From Epiperipatus broadwayi (lineage: Eukaryota > Onychophora > Udeonychophora > Euonychophora > Peripatidae), in NCBI GenBank assembly GCA_028023455.1, contig JAQFVV010000020.1, positions 4,265,092 through 4,329,091 of the forward strand: DNA of 64,000 bases, written 5' to 3'. Made by a program: the position numbers and the translations under genes. Position 1 is the stretch's first letter. The number at the start of each line of letters is the position of its first letter. Below, piece after piece: positions 1 to 14,000 of the stretch. Under the pieces are notes generated by a model. That model was not told the DNA's origin. It saw only the letters and a list, made by a program, of their open reading frames with translations, and did no database searches.

Positions 1-411
1 GTGTTAACTATAAAATAACTGTAACAACGTAAGGAGAAATACCATGAATATGTAATAGGCAAGCAACCTGACTCTCATGGCATTCGTAATTTTAAAATAT
101 TTATAAGTGAAAATGAATTGTAATCAATTTTCAACTAATAGATTTTATCTTCCATTACAATTTGGCTTCATATTTATGGTGTATCACTATATATGCTCAT
201 TTCCTTCCATTACAATATACATATCTATTGTGATAGCTATTTGGTATGTCTAATTTAATAATAATAAATATAATTTCAAAAAAAAATTATTGGCTTATTA
301 TTATTGCTACATTATTATTACTATTTCTAATACTATTATTACCATTAAATTATAAAATATTTGCAACTTTCCTTAGACAAATGTAATATAAATTATGCAC
401 TGAAATACAGT
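1..411. other. 5' flanking DNA, no gene seen
   Basis: AT-rich DNA upstream of THOC6. I see short ATT/ATA-rich runs but no coding exon, RNA gene or recognisable repeat family. Small open frames here have no protein-like composition. Confidence 0.5.
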
Positions 412-690
412 CAGAGGAAAAGCTATAATTGAATACCAATAATAGAAATACAGCTAAGTGTTTTTGATGGTTTTCTATGACCTCATACTCATACAATTGA
501 ATAATGATAATACAAAAGTAGCTAAATGCTTTCAAGGGCTTTCTATGTACTCTTACTCATAGCTAATATATATACACCTATATTCCATGGTCATTCTAAT
601 GCTATGAGTATGAGGACATAGAAAGCCCTCGAAAGTGCTTAGCTACCTTTGTATTATCTTTATTCAATTATAGCTTTTCCTTTGTGTTTC
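412..690. repeat. Foldback (inverted-repeat) element, three related ~75-bp units
   Basis: The left part has two tandem diverged units (about 412-482 and 484-562). Both carry AAAGCTATAATTGAAT- or ACAATTGAATAA-like starts followed by GCTAA(A/G)TG, GGCTTTCTATG and ACTCATA. A third unit in opposite orientation occupies about 600-690 (CTATGAGTATGAGG, CATAGAAAGCCCTCG, ATAGCTTTTCC). The whole can fold into a hairpin with a short ~40 bp loop. This resembles a MITE or foldback repeat. No target-site duplication was identified. Confidence 0.6.
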
Positions 691-1590
691 AGAACATAAT
701 TTAAATTTATATTATTAAAGTAATATTAACATTATAGATCATTATCTTATGAAGCAAAATATTAAAAAAATCCAAGATATCTGCCCATAATTTTTTTTTT
801 TTTAAAGTAGCATTTTAAATTACTTGCAACAATTTTAGAAATTGTGGTTTTATATTTAAGTATAAACACACACACAGTTAGTTTTTAAAATAACAATAGT
901 GAAAAAAGTACACAATACTGTCAATATATGGATAAATTAATTAAAATTGGATCAGTAAACAATATTTATATTACTGTAAGCATAATATTAAAACCACACA
1001 CAATGTGCATGTACGAATGTTGTTTTTTTTTGGTCACATTTAAATCAGGCAATGTCAATGTTTTATACAGCTTCAGTATTCATCTCTGAATCAAATTTTA
1101 TAATTCCAGATATTTTGACTAGTGTGGTTTTTAATTTTCTAGCCACACATAATAAATAGTCTTTTGTTAGCTAATGTAATCATACTTTCTGTGATTAATA
1201 GATTGTTCAAAAATATTTTAAAACAGTCAGCAAGGTATGGCTATCCAGATTCTGTGGGAAACTATTTTAACAAGCAGTTTTTCCTATCTTCATATAATCA
1301 TTCTGCACTGTTCCTTGAACTGAGGTTTAGATTAGATTAGACAAGGTTGGACTGCTGTAATTTTTCTTGTCAGACCTATTTATATTTCACGACATTTTTT
1401 TCTTTTTTTTAATACTTACTATACATACATATTTTCGTAATATTCTCAGTATAAAATTAGATAAAAAACGTTAAAAAAATATTTTTACTTATTTATAAAT
1501 TTTCCAAATGAATATAAATTTTGAAAATTAAAATACAATTTTGTAACTTTTATATTACAATTCTAAAAAATGTATATTTTCTAAAATAAT
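691..1590. other. 5' flank / presumed promoter-proximal DNA
   Basis: AT-rich, with T and A runs and no recognisable exon. It should contain the THOC6 promoter if transcription starts near 1590, but I see no CpG-rich island or convincing TATA element placed to decide a start. Confidence 0.35.
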
Positions 1591-1602
1591 ACAGATGGCG
1601 GT
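1591..1602 (+). promoter_or_regulatory. TISU/YY1-like ATGGCGG and possible alternative first coding exon of THOC6
   Basis: The sequence ACAGATGGCGGTAGGC has an ATG at 1595-1597 in a context resembling the TISU/YY1 element (consensus SAASATGGCGGC), which in animals marks the start of short-leader mRNAs. The ATGGCG is followed directly by GTAGGC, a usable splice donor at 1601. Spliced to the acceptor CAG at 1941-1943, it enters the THOC6 frame in phase and would give Met-Ala-Arg-Lys-Asn before Met1 of the conservative model. What is seen is the motif, the donor and the phase agreement. Use in vivo is inference. Confidence 0.35.
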
Positions 1603-1952
1603 AGGCTCAATAAACAAGGGTGACCTCTATTGGAAGTTAGCCCTTAAAAACTTCTCTCTGTATCTGTTTTACGAATTTTGATTGTTGAACGTAAAAAATT
1701 AATGTGATAGAAAAATATTTTTGATGAAACATTAATTTTAGTTTATTTATTTATAGTTCGTAGTACGTATCATCTTATGCTTTTATCCTAAACTTTTCCC
1801 CATTGTACTAATCTTTCAAAATACATACAATTTATTTGTGTTTTACATTAATAATACTTTATTGTCTTAATTTTCAGATTTATTTTAACTTATTAAATTT
1901 TTTTTTTCTTATATATATAACTTTTTTTGAAAAAAAAAATCAGAGAAAAAAC

Positions 1953-2059
1953 ATGAGTCCAATTACTCAGCTGCATACTACAGTATTTTCGCAAGCGTTT
2001 TCTCCTTGTCATAAATATTTAGTTGCCTCAACCAATTTTGGAGAGATATATCTTTTTAG
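1953..2059 (+). CDS. THOC6: THOC6 exon 1 (residues 1-36)
   Basis: It encodes the N-terminal strand with the family motif [11 protein letters not shown] and the first propeller blade up to GEIYLF. The donor is GTTAGT at 2060, and the exon ends after two bases of a serine codon. An upstream acceptor CAG at 1941-1943 after a T-rich tract suggests that a 5' leader exon may be spliced to it. Confidence 0.9.
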
Positions 2060-5000
2060 GTTAGTTCTGCAACTATTCCATCGTTAATAATTTAATTATA
2101 CGTTATTTTATTATAATTTTTTTCTGTTTGCAGTTTGCCTAACGCTTTGAGTCCTGAAGGGGATGAATGTAATTGGAAATCCATCTATTCTTTTCAAGGT
2201 AAAAAAATTACATAAGGAATGCTATTTGAATTTGGGATATAATCTACATAAAGATCCACAAATATATATACATAATCAGCACTAATATTTTAATGGTTTA
2301 ATAAGGTTTAGGTTTGGATGCGTTTATTTTGTAAAGATGGAAATTAGGTATCTAATATAAATATAGACTTTGAAGCCGAGCTTGAAATGTTATAATCTAT
2401 AAGTCATTAACAGTTCTTTCATATACAATACCATTTAGCATCCTAAAAAGAATAATCAGTATTCAATTCAATTAAAATCATAAAGTCTATTTTTAGCTGA
2501 CCCTATTGCATTTATCAACACCTGCAAATGCCGATACCTCATTTTTAATTCATGTTTTATTTTTTATCAGTATTAAAATAATTATTAGAGCTACTAATGA
2601 TTTACATTTTTATAAAGTAAAAATATCACTAAATGGCTGTATATAATTAAGTGAATGTTAATTCTTTTTTTAAAAAACAATGAAACTATAAAAAAAAAAT
2701 CACTTATGTGATATTTAATTTGACCATATATATATATATTGTTACAGTAATACAATAGATTTTTGAAACTATATACTATAATCAAAATTAAGATTATCTT
2801 AACCTACAGGATAAAGGCCTCTTAATCAATCTTAAAAAGAGCTCAACTATTACCATATAGTTAGAATTGATGTGTTTGTTCAACTTTATTTTATTTTCTA
2901 GCTAGGAATAACCAAATATCTATTTACTGAAAAAAAAAAATGTCTTTTATCAGGTCCACATCATTATTATGAAAAGTTGATTTATTAACTTCTATGCCAT
3001 GAGATCATTGTATATTTGTATATATACATATTGAGGACAAAGTTGTCTTCAACTAGCACATAAATAACATTATCATTTTGCAGAAATTAGTGTCTGTCAA
3101 TCAGACAGTGAGCTTTGCCTTTAATCCAAGAACTTGTATAAGAATCAGTTTAGAGATCAATAATTGTGAGAATGAAATTTTATTCATTATAGATTTAAAC
3201 AATTGCACATTGAAAGTTTCCCAACTTTAGTATTTCCACAATAGAATCACTTTATTTACCATTGCTTAAAGTCCTCTTTCTGTTTCAAAATTATTATAAT
3301 TCCTCTTTGGTAAATTGAGCCACAGTTATTGTTATCTAAACTTATTCGTTAAATTCTTCATTTCAGGCAAAGCAAAATTCATTTTATGTAATTGTTAAGT
3401 TTTTGCAAAATTTTAACATATACAATTGTTTGAGAGATCTTTTTTTTTTTTAATTATTTTTATGTATATCATTTTTAGCTTCTTATGGTCCAGTTTATTC
3501 ATTGACATCTACTGATAGACTTCTTATCAGGTAACTAAATATACTTATTTTCAATACTTCAGCTACATATAAAAATATTACTAAAACTTATAAACAATTT
3601 ATATCTCTCATTGAAAATAAGTCAACTAATGTAATTAAAGAAGAATTGAAGATTACTTTTTATTAATACACATTCTATATAAATAAAATCAGCCTAGTTG
3701 ATATTTCATCCATTACAACCAATTTAAGGTATAAATGTAAAAATGTTTCCTATAGAAGATGTTTTTTTATAAAAGGAATTACTTAGAAAATAGGAAAAAT
3801 ATAATTCAAATATTTTGTGAGTTGGTTTTAGTAAGTTAAGTTTATAAAATGTTATTTTAAATCAAATACTAAGTACTATATGATAACATTAATAAAATAT
3901 GTCTATATATTCATTATTGAAACATCTAAATTATTATCTGAGATCTCAACTTCATATTATAAACTTATATACAGAAGTCAATTTAATTTATAAGTGATGT
4001 TTATACTGTATACGTTTTCTAACTAAACTTTGTCATTACATTAATTCACTCCTACTAGAACTTTCAACATAAATTTCAGTATCTTTGAGCAATTCTTTAA
4101 ACATCACATGATCACCATTTTCTATGCTTTTTCATAACTGTTATCAAAACAAGCAAAACTCTCTTTATGTATTGCCACTCGGTGCAACCCAGAGTTATCA
4201 ATGGATGCCAGAAGGCTTGTGAAAATCCATTGACTTGCACTGAGTGGCAATACGTATAGAGAGTTTTGCCTGTTTTGAGCAATTCTTGGTTGTGAGAATT
4301 GCATACTTGTATTTTAATGCTACCATAATAATTACAGAAGACTTTTTATCTCATCATCATAAAACTCTGGTATCTAGACATACACAATGTATGATACTTT
4401 TTTCGCAAACACTGTCCACTTTGTCTATATTTTGCAAGAATGCTAAGCATGCTAATTAAGTCCATATCATTTTTTTAAGGTCATCTCTACATAGTCTATG
4501 AGTCTTGCTTTTCTTTCTGCCTTCTGCAATACCAAAAATTAAGATTGTAAATTGTCATTTATTATAAATGTATAACCAAGCAATTGTAACTTTTTTCCTG
4601 AGAAATTTTTTTTTCGATTCAACTTTTTTGTACAATTCACTAATTTTTGTCATTATCTAATTTCCAAAAACTTTTGTAACACAGTCTTTCAAATGTCAGA
4701 TTGTTCTCAGTTGCCATCACTCATGTTTCACTAGTAGATATACATGTGTCGAGTATTTTTAATTTGATTTGTAATCTGAAATCTTTGCTTTTTCAAATTC
4801 TGTCCATAACCTGCAATTTTGTTCTTGCTTTGGTTGTTCTTAATTTTATTTTACTTTTCAGATGAAGATTATTAATGATATATTTCTCTTTTTTTTCTTT
4901 TTAAAACAAAATCAGTCTTGACAGGATTAATTATAACCATCCTTAAATTTACATTTTAAATGTTTCTCTTTTTTTTCAATAAATGATTTAAAATAATATT

Positions 5001-8000
5001 GTCAATTATATATCTCACTTTTTTAAAAAATGTCATTTTAAGGAATTACTTAAAAGAACTTAACCAGCCACACTTTATATAAATATGAAATAATTTAATA
5101 CGTTTATCTGTGGTCCCTTGCCTACTGATAAAGCAGAATATATATAATTAATCATCATCACTTCAATTTCAGCCGTACTTCATATAAATATTACATGATA
5201 CATTTATCTGTGCTTCCTTGCATAAAGATAAAGCAGCATACATTTAAACTAATTCTTCAGCAAGGATTCTCTTGATAAGCTGGTCTTGATGAGACAGGTG
5301 TAGTCCAGGTAACTTTGCATTCAATAGACTCCACTTAGACTTCAGGTCAGCCGGCTATAGAAAACAAAGAAGTTGGGTCTTGCTTCTAGGTGCATCTAAA
5401 CTCCAGCATAGGGAACTAGTAGACCACTGCTGGATCTGCTGTCTCAAATTCAGCTACATCTGATTCATGGTAGTTACCTGATAGCTCTGGAAAACAACTC
5501 TGCCAACTCTTACAAAAAAAAACTATTAGTCAAAACTATTCTAATCTTTTTATCAAATACACTAATTAAAAACTGTTTTTATCTTTTTAAAAAATCACTG
5601 TTAACTCTTTCAAAAGCAACTTAAAAGTTTTATCAATAGAGAAATGTATACAAGCATTAACTAAAAGATTTCCAAGATAGATAATAGAATTATTAAAATT
5701 ATCAGTAGGCATTTTATCATAAAACATGCTTAGTTAATTTAATTTCAAAATCAGAATTCCATAAAAATATTAATTAAACCTTTTTAAATGTTTAATTTAT
5801 AATAAAATTCTATTTTAAATTCAAAATTATTTAATCCTTTACTTGAAATACTTAAATTATTACTTCACTAAACGTTATAAACTAACATAATATATTAGTG
5901 CAAACTATTTGTGCAAACAACGCATGTGAGTATGAGAGCAAGTAGTCTCTTGAAAGCGCTAAGTTCTTTAATAGTTTTTATATTTTAGTAAATGAAAATT
6001 TCGCTTTTAAATATATATGTTTTAGCTTCACTATCTGTGCAAACAGCGCATATATATATTAGTTTAATCCTTTACCGTGTTTTTTATTCCAGAGAAATGA
6101 AGAAAATATCTACAAAATTTTTATCTGTGTTTATTTCTACTTTTTCTTTCAACTTTATCTTTATTTGTGCACGCACACTATGTTATTGTCTGCCTTGTAA
6201 CACAACTGTTATAATATATATAGTTATAAATTTTCCCTTTTTTATTTTTCCAACTCTTTAGATTTCACATTTGCCGTAATTTTTTAATTTTACTTTTATT
6301 TGTTTTTTTTTTTTTGTTGTTGTTTTTTTGCCATAAATCCTGTTTACTTATGTGGTTAAAATCCATTTTATTTATGATTTATATATATATAAGGCAATAA
6401 TCAGCACATTTGGTATTAATTACTTCAAAACTTATTTTTTACATTTTTCTCTTTGAGTTTATCATTTCTAGTATTGTAGGTTTTTTTTTACTTTTGTCGA
6501 TTTTTTAGGTTTTCTTGACTTTACTTTTGATATTTGTCTTTCATCCATTTCCATTTAGAAGTTATATGACATTTTCCACAAGCAATAAAATGTCATCTTT
6601 TTCAGAACTTCCACTCTATTTTTTTTTATTATTATTAATTTTCTGAATAGTCTGTTTTTTCCTCTCTGTTCTTAAGATCTGAAATTTCTTATTTTGGTTT
6701 ATAATCAGCTCAAAACCTACTCTCATGTATATTGTTTTCTTTTAAGTTATGTTTTCATCTGATTGTATATATTATCATAGTTTGTCTTCAGACATTCTTA
6801 TTAGTAATTTTTCAAGTATTACTTCTTCCCCATATTCACCATTAAAATACTTTGGCAACTCTTAAAATGCCAAATCATAATCCACCATTTTCTCATTTTC
6901 CCCTCAATATTGCGATCTTTTTTTAATCATCTTTAATCGTGCCTATAAGAAAACATATTATAACTGCGATACATAGATTTGCTGATAAATAGCTAAACCA
7001 TAATAACTTAGACAAAAACCAATCCTGCTTATCAGATGCTCATGAAACAAATTAAAAAGATCTTTGGCTAAAAAATAGCTGGAAAATCTTCCAAATTCTT
7101 GTGGAATTCATAAGAGAAGTTGTCAACAAACAAGAGTTGCATTATAATTACTGATAAACTACTAATATCATTTTAAAAACATTCTGAAGTATTATTGTTG
7201 CATAATAATTATTCAAGCATAGTGATGTTAAAGTAGTTAGTTATAACTGTGTGATGGCATGGAATTGGTTTCAATATTGAAGCCTACATAAAAAAGGGTA
7301 GAGTATATTATCAGCTTCCTAGTCAAAAGCTGAGAAAGTTAAGTTTAGACCTCATGCATATCGATCACACAGGTCCATTCATTGATCACTTTTAGGAAGT
7401 TCATATTAAACATAGCAGTGAATGTAAATCCAGAGAAAAATATAATAGGATTAGCAACATTAATAAATAATGGCAATCAAGATAAGATAATAAAAATATG
7501 AATGTGGAAAAATATTCTCTGACAAGAATGAAATTTTAAAGCAATTATTATAATACTGTTTTGAATTATATAAAGCAACTTTGACATCAAATATCAAAAA
7601 AATTAATAAAATGGTTTATTGAAATTATCCAACAATTTTACAACAATAGTGAAGATGATATTTTACTGGAAGAAATTAAAAGAGCAGTGAATTATTTGAA
7701 GAAAAATAGGAACCCTGGAAATGATGAAATAGTAGAGAAATGGCTAAATTTGTTTAAATAGTTATTTGCATTCATTTATATATTGGACTGACAATATTAT
7801 TTCCGAATAATTTTTCTAATTTTTGGCGAATCTGACTGATAATAATTTAAGTCTTTGATTGCTAATTTTTAGTTCATCAAATTTTTGGCTGTTACTTCAG
7901 TCTATCAGTTAATTTCAGCGACTGCTCCAAAATTTTTATTTTATGTATCTGTGTTAACAAATTTCATCACCATGATAACAAAATAAGGACAGTCAGAAAG

Positions 8001-11000
8001 ATCTCTAGCCAGAATTCATAACATTAATAATAAGCTGATTAATCGAATACAATGATTAATTGAAAATTTTACTGTAATTTAGATGTATAAGATATATATA
8101 ATAAATGCTATCAGATTTAATATATGTGAATAATTTAGTTAACCTACAGATTTATACAAATTGTAAAAAAATCTGTACAGTTCTTAGTTTCAATTCGTAG
8201 AGATTTTTTTTTATATATATCTGCAGTAGTTTTGTTGTGAAAGTTTCAAAAAAAGAACTTTTTTTTAATAATTTTCTATTTTATTCTTAACTTAATTCTT
8301 TCTAATCATCTAATCAGTCATTTTTTATACAACTGAAACGTATTGGTCTTTTTTTTTTTAATTAACCCAATTGTTTAATTGTAGTATTTTTTAAACCATT
8401 AATCCACTAATCTATTTTTCTGTAACATCTTTATTTTTTTACTAATTAATTTTTTCATTTTAGTCAGCATGCCTCTGCTTTCTCTATATATATCAACAAC
8501 TAATGTTTTTGTTTATGCTTTAGATGCTGTACTTTTTTTCTGTGCAATATTATATAGCCTTTTTAAGTGAACTATTTCAACAATATTTTCCAGGGCTCCT
8601 ATTTCTCTTCAAATTATTCACTGCTCTTTTAATTTCTTCCAATAAAATATCATCTTCACAACTGTTATAAAATTGTTGGGTAATTTTAGTGTTAAAATTG
8701 TTTTGCATAATTCAAAACATTATTGTGATCATTGCATTTAAATTCATTTTTGACAGTGAATATTTTTCCACATTCATATTTTTATTATCCTTCTTTTGAC
8801 ACTCATTTTCTATTAAGATTTTTCATTATATTGTATTTTTCTCTGGATATATATATGTATTCATTGCTATGTTTAATATGGACTTTCAATAAAAGAAATT
8901 TGAATAAACATATTGATCAACCTGCATGTGGCTCTAAGCTTTCTTATTATCGCCATGGAATTAATTTCTTTGGCAATGTAACTGACTAACATGCTCTCTC
9001 TTTTTTGTGTGTGTAGGTTTCAATATCTAAACCAATTTCGTGCCACCACACATGGTCGTGACCAAGTGCTTTCACTTTATGCTAATTATTATGCAACAAT
9101 AATATTTCAGAATGTTTTTAAGATGATATTTATCAGTAATTATAATGCAACTCTTGTTTGTTGACAATTCTCTCATGAATTGCTCAAGCATTTGTGAAAA
9201 TTTCCTAGTCACTTTTTTATGCCAGTCCTCACCTTAATATAATATCTTGTTAATTTTGGGGAATCTTTGTGGAATGATGTTTAGTCTGTCTGTGACATGA
9301 AATATCCTGGATCCACTGCAAATCTTTATTTCAATAGTTTTGTTAAAGATTTTTCACTATAACCTGTTGGAGGCTATCACCATCTACTTCATTTATTTCA
9401 ATACTGGATTCTTGTGACAAGTTTACTCTCATTAAATTTTTTATTTTTGTTCATTTTATTTTTAATATGGCAAACCTTTGCTGGGTAGTCTATTTTGCCA
9501 TAACTTTTACACTTTGTACCTGCCAATTTACAGTCCTTTGTTTGCTCCAGGTTTTTTTTTTAACAGTCATGGAACATTGTTGATTGTTTATTATGGCCTG
9601 AGATTTGTGGAAGTCCAACATGTTTCAGAACTAGTTGCCAAACAGTGCCTTTTTTGATGGCCTCAATATATGAAAACTTAGGGATTAATAGAAAGTACTG
9701 TCACAAATTTAGGTCAACTATATCTCACAATAATTATTCTAAAAAAATTTCTAGTATTCCGTTATGCACATTTATTTGTTATTTTCTTTAATATCACATT
9801 ATAATCTCTGCAACTTTTCTTTCTTTTTTGATGTCTATGATAGGTTATATGTTGCAGGGTTAGAGTAATCACTTTTTTGATTAATTCCATGTAAGATATG
9901 CTCTCAGTCTCGTTGTATTTGCAAAGCCTATTTGCTACACCCTGGACGAATATAGTGGCAATTTTCATAATGTTATCTTTTTTAGAATCAATAATTAGAT
10001 ACTTGTTTAAATATTTTACATGGGTTTACCATTTTGTGGGATTGTTGACATCAAATTCATTAATAGCTCACTATATTTTCACTATATCTGAATCTAGGTT
10101 TTACTAGTTCTTATCTGTTAAAAATTAAAACTCTGGAGACATAGATTTTTTGAATATATCAGTTGCTATATTTAATCCAAATTCCTGATAGATGTGGCTG
10201 CGAACTATAGAAATCAAACACCATATATATTCAAAATAAAAAGAACCCCAGAATAATATAAATTAAGCAGTGTTTGAAATCAATAAATTAACTATATATA
10301 TATATATATATACACTAAGCATAAAGATGAATGCATATAATATTAGATATTAATTTTACTTCAGTAAAATAGCCTAGATCTAAATTAGTTATCACTTAAA
10401 CTTACATTTGCTTTCATTAATTTAGCTTTAAAATATACAAAATTATAATGTAGACACAAGTAAATATGTTCATATTCCTAGATCCCTGCATGTATTTTCA
10501 GTGGAAGTAAGTTTAAATCTGGTTTGCTGATCTTGGAATGTACACTTCTTATACTGATCGATGCCGACTCTAAATAAGTCAAATATAAAATTGCAACAAC
10601 TACAAATTCAGTGGAAGCAATCAGAACTTTACAGCTGATGAGGAGTCAAATATATTCAAACTTTGTTATATCACCGTGAACCAAATAGGATAGCTGAGAC
10701 AGTTACAGCAACTCAAATAAATGCTGATTTAATGTAATACTGATAATATACTAGAGGCTATGAATATAGTTATGCCACTAGAGGCTATAAATATAATAAG
10801 ATCTTTATCCTTGTGCCAGGAGAATATAAATTGCTGTTTTATTAAAACAAAAACAGTACAATTTGCTTTGTAAATGTAATTCATAAAGATTAAAGTTAAA
10901 AATATGAATTAAAATGTTTAAATACTTATTGCACTTGCACTATTGTTTACTGTCCGCAATTCAAAAACGATGAAATTATTTAGAGTTCACATGTATCACT

Positions 11001-14000
11001 TATAGTTTTGAAAACAAATTTCTTACACCCATATATTTTTGCTGATGTATGCTAGACTTCCCAACAATATGTGACTCACCACCCAATTATTCCTTGTTAA
11101 GACCTATTGGGAGACTTGGCCACTGATCAATTATCACTTGTATTTTGTGGGTTTATTTGGGAAGTAAAAATAATCACCACAATTCTGTGTTGCACAACAG
11201 ATTAATTATGTACAGTTTTTTTTTATAATTCTTCTTCTTTCTTTAAGCTTTCTCTGCTGATTTATTTTTATTCTGTGTCCCCATTACTGCCCCCTAATCA
11301 TTCCACTTCTCTGAGGATGATATTGCCTTCTTTAGGAAACACTAATCTAATAGAGCATCAATATTAAAAGCACTACTTAAATTTTGATCCAATCCTGATT
11401 ATTCGATTGAATACTCTGGCCTTGTTCCATTGGGAATAACTGACTATGACATAATTTTTAAAATTGCATTACATTTCAGTCATGCTTTTGAGATCAGTGC
11501 GTCAACATCCATCTAACTGATTCATTTTTCTTTTGACATGAAGAACAAATATCTTTAGCAGCCACTCTCTGATAAACAGATATAAAAAGATTATTTCTAC
11601 TACTTCCTAATAGCAATTATTGAAAATTAGTCATTTGCTTCTTCCAACCTTAGAATAATAAATTTTTTTTCATGTCTTTCTTCTTTCACATCTATTTATA
11701 TCACATATAACATCAAGCCTTTGATGAATCAAAATCTTATCCTACAAAGGCAGCAGGAGATACTTTTAGTTAATCATTGCTTATTGATTATTTACAATTA
11801 TATCTCATCTGAAAACCATCCCACTATCCTCCGACAATAGTTCATGTCATCAGCTAGAGTTCTGGAGATGATATCTAAATTGCTGTTACAACTGGAACAT
11901 ATATTCATTGATAAACCATCTGCATTGCAAATCACACCAGGTAATGCCATCTATTTTTTCCAGTAGTTGTTTCAAATTCTTAGGAATTTTTATTTCTAGA
12001 TGATTTTGTTAATTGTATTATTCATCTTGTTAATGAATAATACAGTTAACAAAATAAATATGAATGAAATATCTGCATATCTATTTCCATTCAGCACAAT
12101 AACTCGTAATCTAATACCACTAAGGAATCCCAATAACATTGTAGTGTATATCCTTTATCAACTTAATGCAAAATAACACAGTCACCTATATTAACAAGCA
12201 TGTCTTATTTGGAGCTTGATTATAAGCCTATTTTATATACATTGAGGAAGTTTTTGTTTTAGTGGATCACCACTTAATGATTATACATTAGTACTAGATT
12301 TTTTATAATCTGCCATTATCTGCTTTTCAACATCATGGTATAAGTAAAATCTTGTTATCTAAGTTATCTTTCTTCATTAAATAAGGCAATATGTTGATCT
12401 TATATATCAACTATGAAATTCATCTCTATAACTATGCTATGTGAACCTTATATTGCCCCCTAATATAATATTTCAACTAATGAGCTTCTGAAGGGTCTAG
12501 AATGCTCATACCTTAAGAGCTCTACATTTAATATTGGATTCAAATATATATTTGGCTCATTTTTAACCACTTTTTTTCAAAAGAGACAATCTCAGATTCT
12601 GTACACATCCTTTTATTCATATATTTGACAAGATTGTTAAGATTGAATTGCAACATCTTTAGAAATATCATAATTGTTTTAGCTAATCTTAAAATCTTCT
12701 TTTGCCTTAGTGAATAAACAGAAAATTTATGCAATCTGACTTTTATAAAATATCTATGACCATACACATATTGTTCCATATATAGATAAAAGGTCTTCTG
12801 TTCACATAATTTTTATAATGTAATCAAAACTTTATTTTAATAACATTAAACACTTTTTTTTTGCCATTATGACGTAATAGAATTTTTAATTTTGGAGAAC
12901 AACTCTAAATTACTTTGCCTTAATGTTTTGTCTAAATGTCATAATTACTTATTTTTTTATCAAGAATGTTAATTCTTTCTTTTACTAAATGTAATTTACT
13001 GGCTCATGACCATTTATTTTATTTTTTTTAATCCAATTAGCCTACCGACAACTATATACTCAATTAATTCATCTTCCTTTTATTATGGTTAGTATGTATC
13101 CCAATTTTAAGTCTTTGTTTTATACTATTTACTGAAAACCTTTCATATATGCCAAATTCAAGCATAAAATTAGTGTTTCTATAAACTTCACCCTGATTTA
13201 ACAAATCTTAAATATAAATTAGGGTAGTGCCTACTTTTGATTCAAGTATAACATAATCACCGTTTAAATGTTCATTAAATTTTGTAATTATACTTGTAAC
13301 ATTAATCCTATATAATATATTTAATGTAAATAAATTTGTTTTTATTAATTTTTGCTTTAACGTTTTATTAGCTTTTTTTTTTCTCTTTTTAGTGCAGGAA
13401 CTGGCGATATTTTAATTTGGAGCTGGGCTGATATTTTAAATAAGGTGTCATTACTCTTATGTTTTGTATATTATTATTATAGAATTATTAATAATATTAA
13501 ACCAACTAATAATATGCTAAATTGATTGTTGAGCATCACGTGATATACTTTCAACATCTCCATTGGTAACAGTAATTTATTATGTTTACTTTACTCCAAG
13601 TCATCTCATGTAAGTTCGAGATATATATATATAAATATATATTATAACCAAACAGAGGCGATTACTAGCAATCAGGTTACATGAACAGGCACCATATAAC
13701 ATGGATTTTTTAAAACACAGAGTAATGTAGACAATTCCACGGGTAAATGTAATTATTAAAATATAAGGTTCTTTTATAATTAAAAATATTTTATTTTAAT
13801 TCTTTAAATATCTTTATCTCAAATATAGGTTTTTTTACATGTTTACAATATCTTGATCTCAAGGTGCAAATTCAGAATGAAATGCACTTGGAACAAAATA
13901 TTAATGGTAATATTTTAACTTGGTTATTATTTAAGCTAGACATGGAATATTTGACACTTCTCTTAATTTATTTTGGAATCTTAGTATTTTTAAGAAAGTA

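Noticed and set aside
5280-5320. CTTGATGAGACAGG as a further hammerhead core
   Set aside because: No GAAA at the right distance and no stem II pairing.
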